A stretch of 13,165 nucleotides of DNA. Origin: CAZCWX01 sp964502465 (GTDB lineage Bacteria > Desulfobacterota > Binatia > Bin18). The DNA is taken from assembly GCA_964502465.1 (NCBI GenBank), contig CAZCWX010000167.1, forward strand, positions 1-13,165. Reading direction: 5' to 3'. How positions within the stretch are numbered: the stretch's first letter is position 1; each line of letters opens with the position of its first letter. The position numbers were made by a program, and so were the translations under genes. Below the pieces are notes generated by a model, which had not been told where the DNA came from, made no database searches, and worked only from the letters and a program-made list of their open reading frames with translations. Shown piece by piece: positions 12,428-13,165 of the stretch.

Positions 12428-13165
12428 TCACTTCGAGTGTTCGGGTAACTCAAATTGAAACGCTTCTGGTCGAATGGTGAGGACTGGACAGGCTGCTGTC
12501 CGAACCACCCCTTCGGCGACACTTCCCAAAAGCATGTGCGCCAGGCCGGTTCTGCCGTTCGTGCCCATAATGATCATGTCCGCCTGATGCTCCTTTACCG
12601 CCTGCACGATGGTGGTCACGGCATGGCCTTCTACAGTCGATTTCTCCCAACCGATGTACTGCAACCCTGGCAAGTCAGCGAGAAACGCCGCCCACTCCCC
12701 TTCTAAATCCTCAGGGGTGAGCAAAGGCACCGCTGCGGCCCCACCCATCTCCGGTCCAGCGAAGGCATACGCAGAGGGGAATTCCAACACATGGAACAAG
12801 AAGAGCTGTCCGCCAAAGTGCCCGGCCCACACAATCGCCTCTTCTGCCGCTCTCTTGGCACACGGCGAGAAGTCTATGGGAACGAGGAATGTTTTGGCTG
12901 TCTCACGCAGCGGTTGCTTGGCGATGAGCACGGGCACCATGGCCTTCTGTACCACATGCTCCCCTGTGCTGCCGAGAAACCGCTCCTCCCCTTTGGCCGT
13001 GCCACCAACCACCAGCAGATCCGCCTGCCAGGCCCGCCGGGCGAGGATGAGTTCCATAAACGGCTTGCCCGTCCGGACCTCATACTCGACATGGAGAGCA
13101 CTGTATGCTGCGCTGGACGCCAGGGCAGCAAGTTGCTCCCCTGCTTTTTGCACCAGTTCTTCCGT
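12428..13165 (-). CDS. Universal stress protein with two Usp domains, N-terminus beyond the window
   Basis: Cytoplasmic stress-associated nucleotide-binding protein; the frame is open to the right edge, so the start is outside. The visible part begins in the second half of Usp domain 1 (GKPFMELILARRAWQADLLV, then FLGSTGEHVVQKAMVPVLIA). Its glycine loop reads GGTAKGEERFLGS, which does not fit the G-2x-G-9x-G(S/T) ATP-binding motif. Domain 2 starts at KTFLVPIDFSPCAKRAAEEA and ends with MGTNGRTGLAHMLLGS, which does fit the motif, so only domain 2 is predicted to bind ATP in the classical way. The start at GTG 13153 is inside the domain and is not a real start. The tail is EAFQFELPEHSK. It is convergent with the DUF502 gene across the repeat cluster. 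Confidence 0.93.
   Translation of the reverse strand, partial: TEELVQKAGEQLAALASSAAYSALHVEYEVRTGKPFMELILARRAWQADLLVVGGTAKGEERFLGSTGEHVVQKAMVPVLIAKQPLRETAKTFLVPIDFSPCAKRAAEEAIVWAGHFGGQLFLFHVLEFPSAYAFAGPEMGGAAAVPLLTPEDLEGEWAAFLADLPGLQYIGWEKSTVEGHAVTTIVQAVKEHQADMIIMGTNGRTGLAHMLLGSVAEGVVRTAACPVLTIRPEAFQFELPEHSK

Noticed and set aside
12186..12431. 81-codon minus-strand frame across the repeat cluster
   Set aside because: Its product (VIARNGSDEAI, RDCFATLAMT, WAPAYAGTT segments) is the typical translation of dispersed intergenic repeats, not a gene.

Overview
The window looks like a chromosomal segment from an uncultured Gram-negative bacterium. Evidence for this is two lipoprotein signals (one of them on an Lpp-like alanine-zipper protein), exported copper and heme proteins, and strong Shine-Dalgarno sites. 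The moderately GC-rich base composition, the short intergenic hairpin repeats, and an orphan family that I recall from deltaproteobacterial-type and related uncultured lineages suggest such a group (Desulfobacterota/Binatota/Methylomirabilota-like). That placement is a guess, because there is no rRNA or marker gene here.

Layout. Positions 1-825 (minus) hold the N-terminal part of a CPA2 monovalent cation:proton antiporter that runs off the left edge. From 1100 to 4478 the plus strand carries a run of small genes: a short predicted secreted protein, a conserved orphan cytoplasmic protein, an alanine-zipper lipoprotein, two consecutive TFIIB-type zinc-ribbon proteins, a doubtful short ORF overlapping a mobile hairpin, and an exported cupredoxin-like protein with a C-terminal carboxypeptidase-regulatory-like segment.

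From 10909 down to 4721 the minus strand is one compact operon encoding a complete seven-subunit Mrp/Mnh Na+/H+ antiporter in the order A-[cytochrome c]-B-C-D-E-F-G. Junctions are short gaps or 4-base ATGA overlaps. The eighth gene, between mnhA and mnhB, encodes a monoheme c-type cytochrome lipoprotein. It has its own ribosome binding site and overlaps mnhB by 4 bases. This is the most unusual part of the window: it suggests, but does not prove, a link between periplasmic electron transfer and the complex I-related antiporter.

Divergent from mnhA, after an intergenic region with a decayed hairpin repeat, lies a DUF502 membrane protein (11403-12068, plus). A cluster of three different intergenic repeat types follows (12141-12362). 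The window ends in a tandem-domain universal stress protein on the minus strand that is cut by the right edge. Overall the region reads as an ion-homeostasis and stress neighbourhood: two cation/proton antiporter systems, a Usp protein and periplasmic redox proteins.
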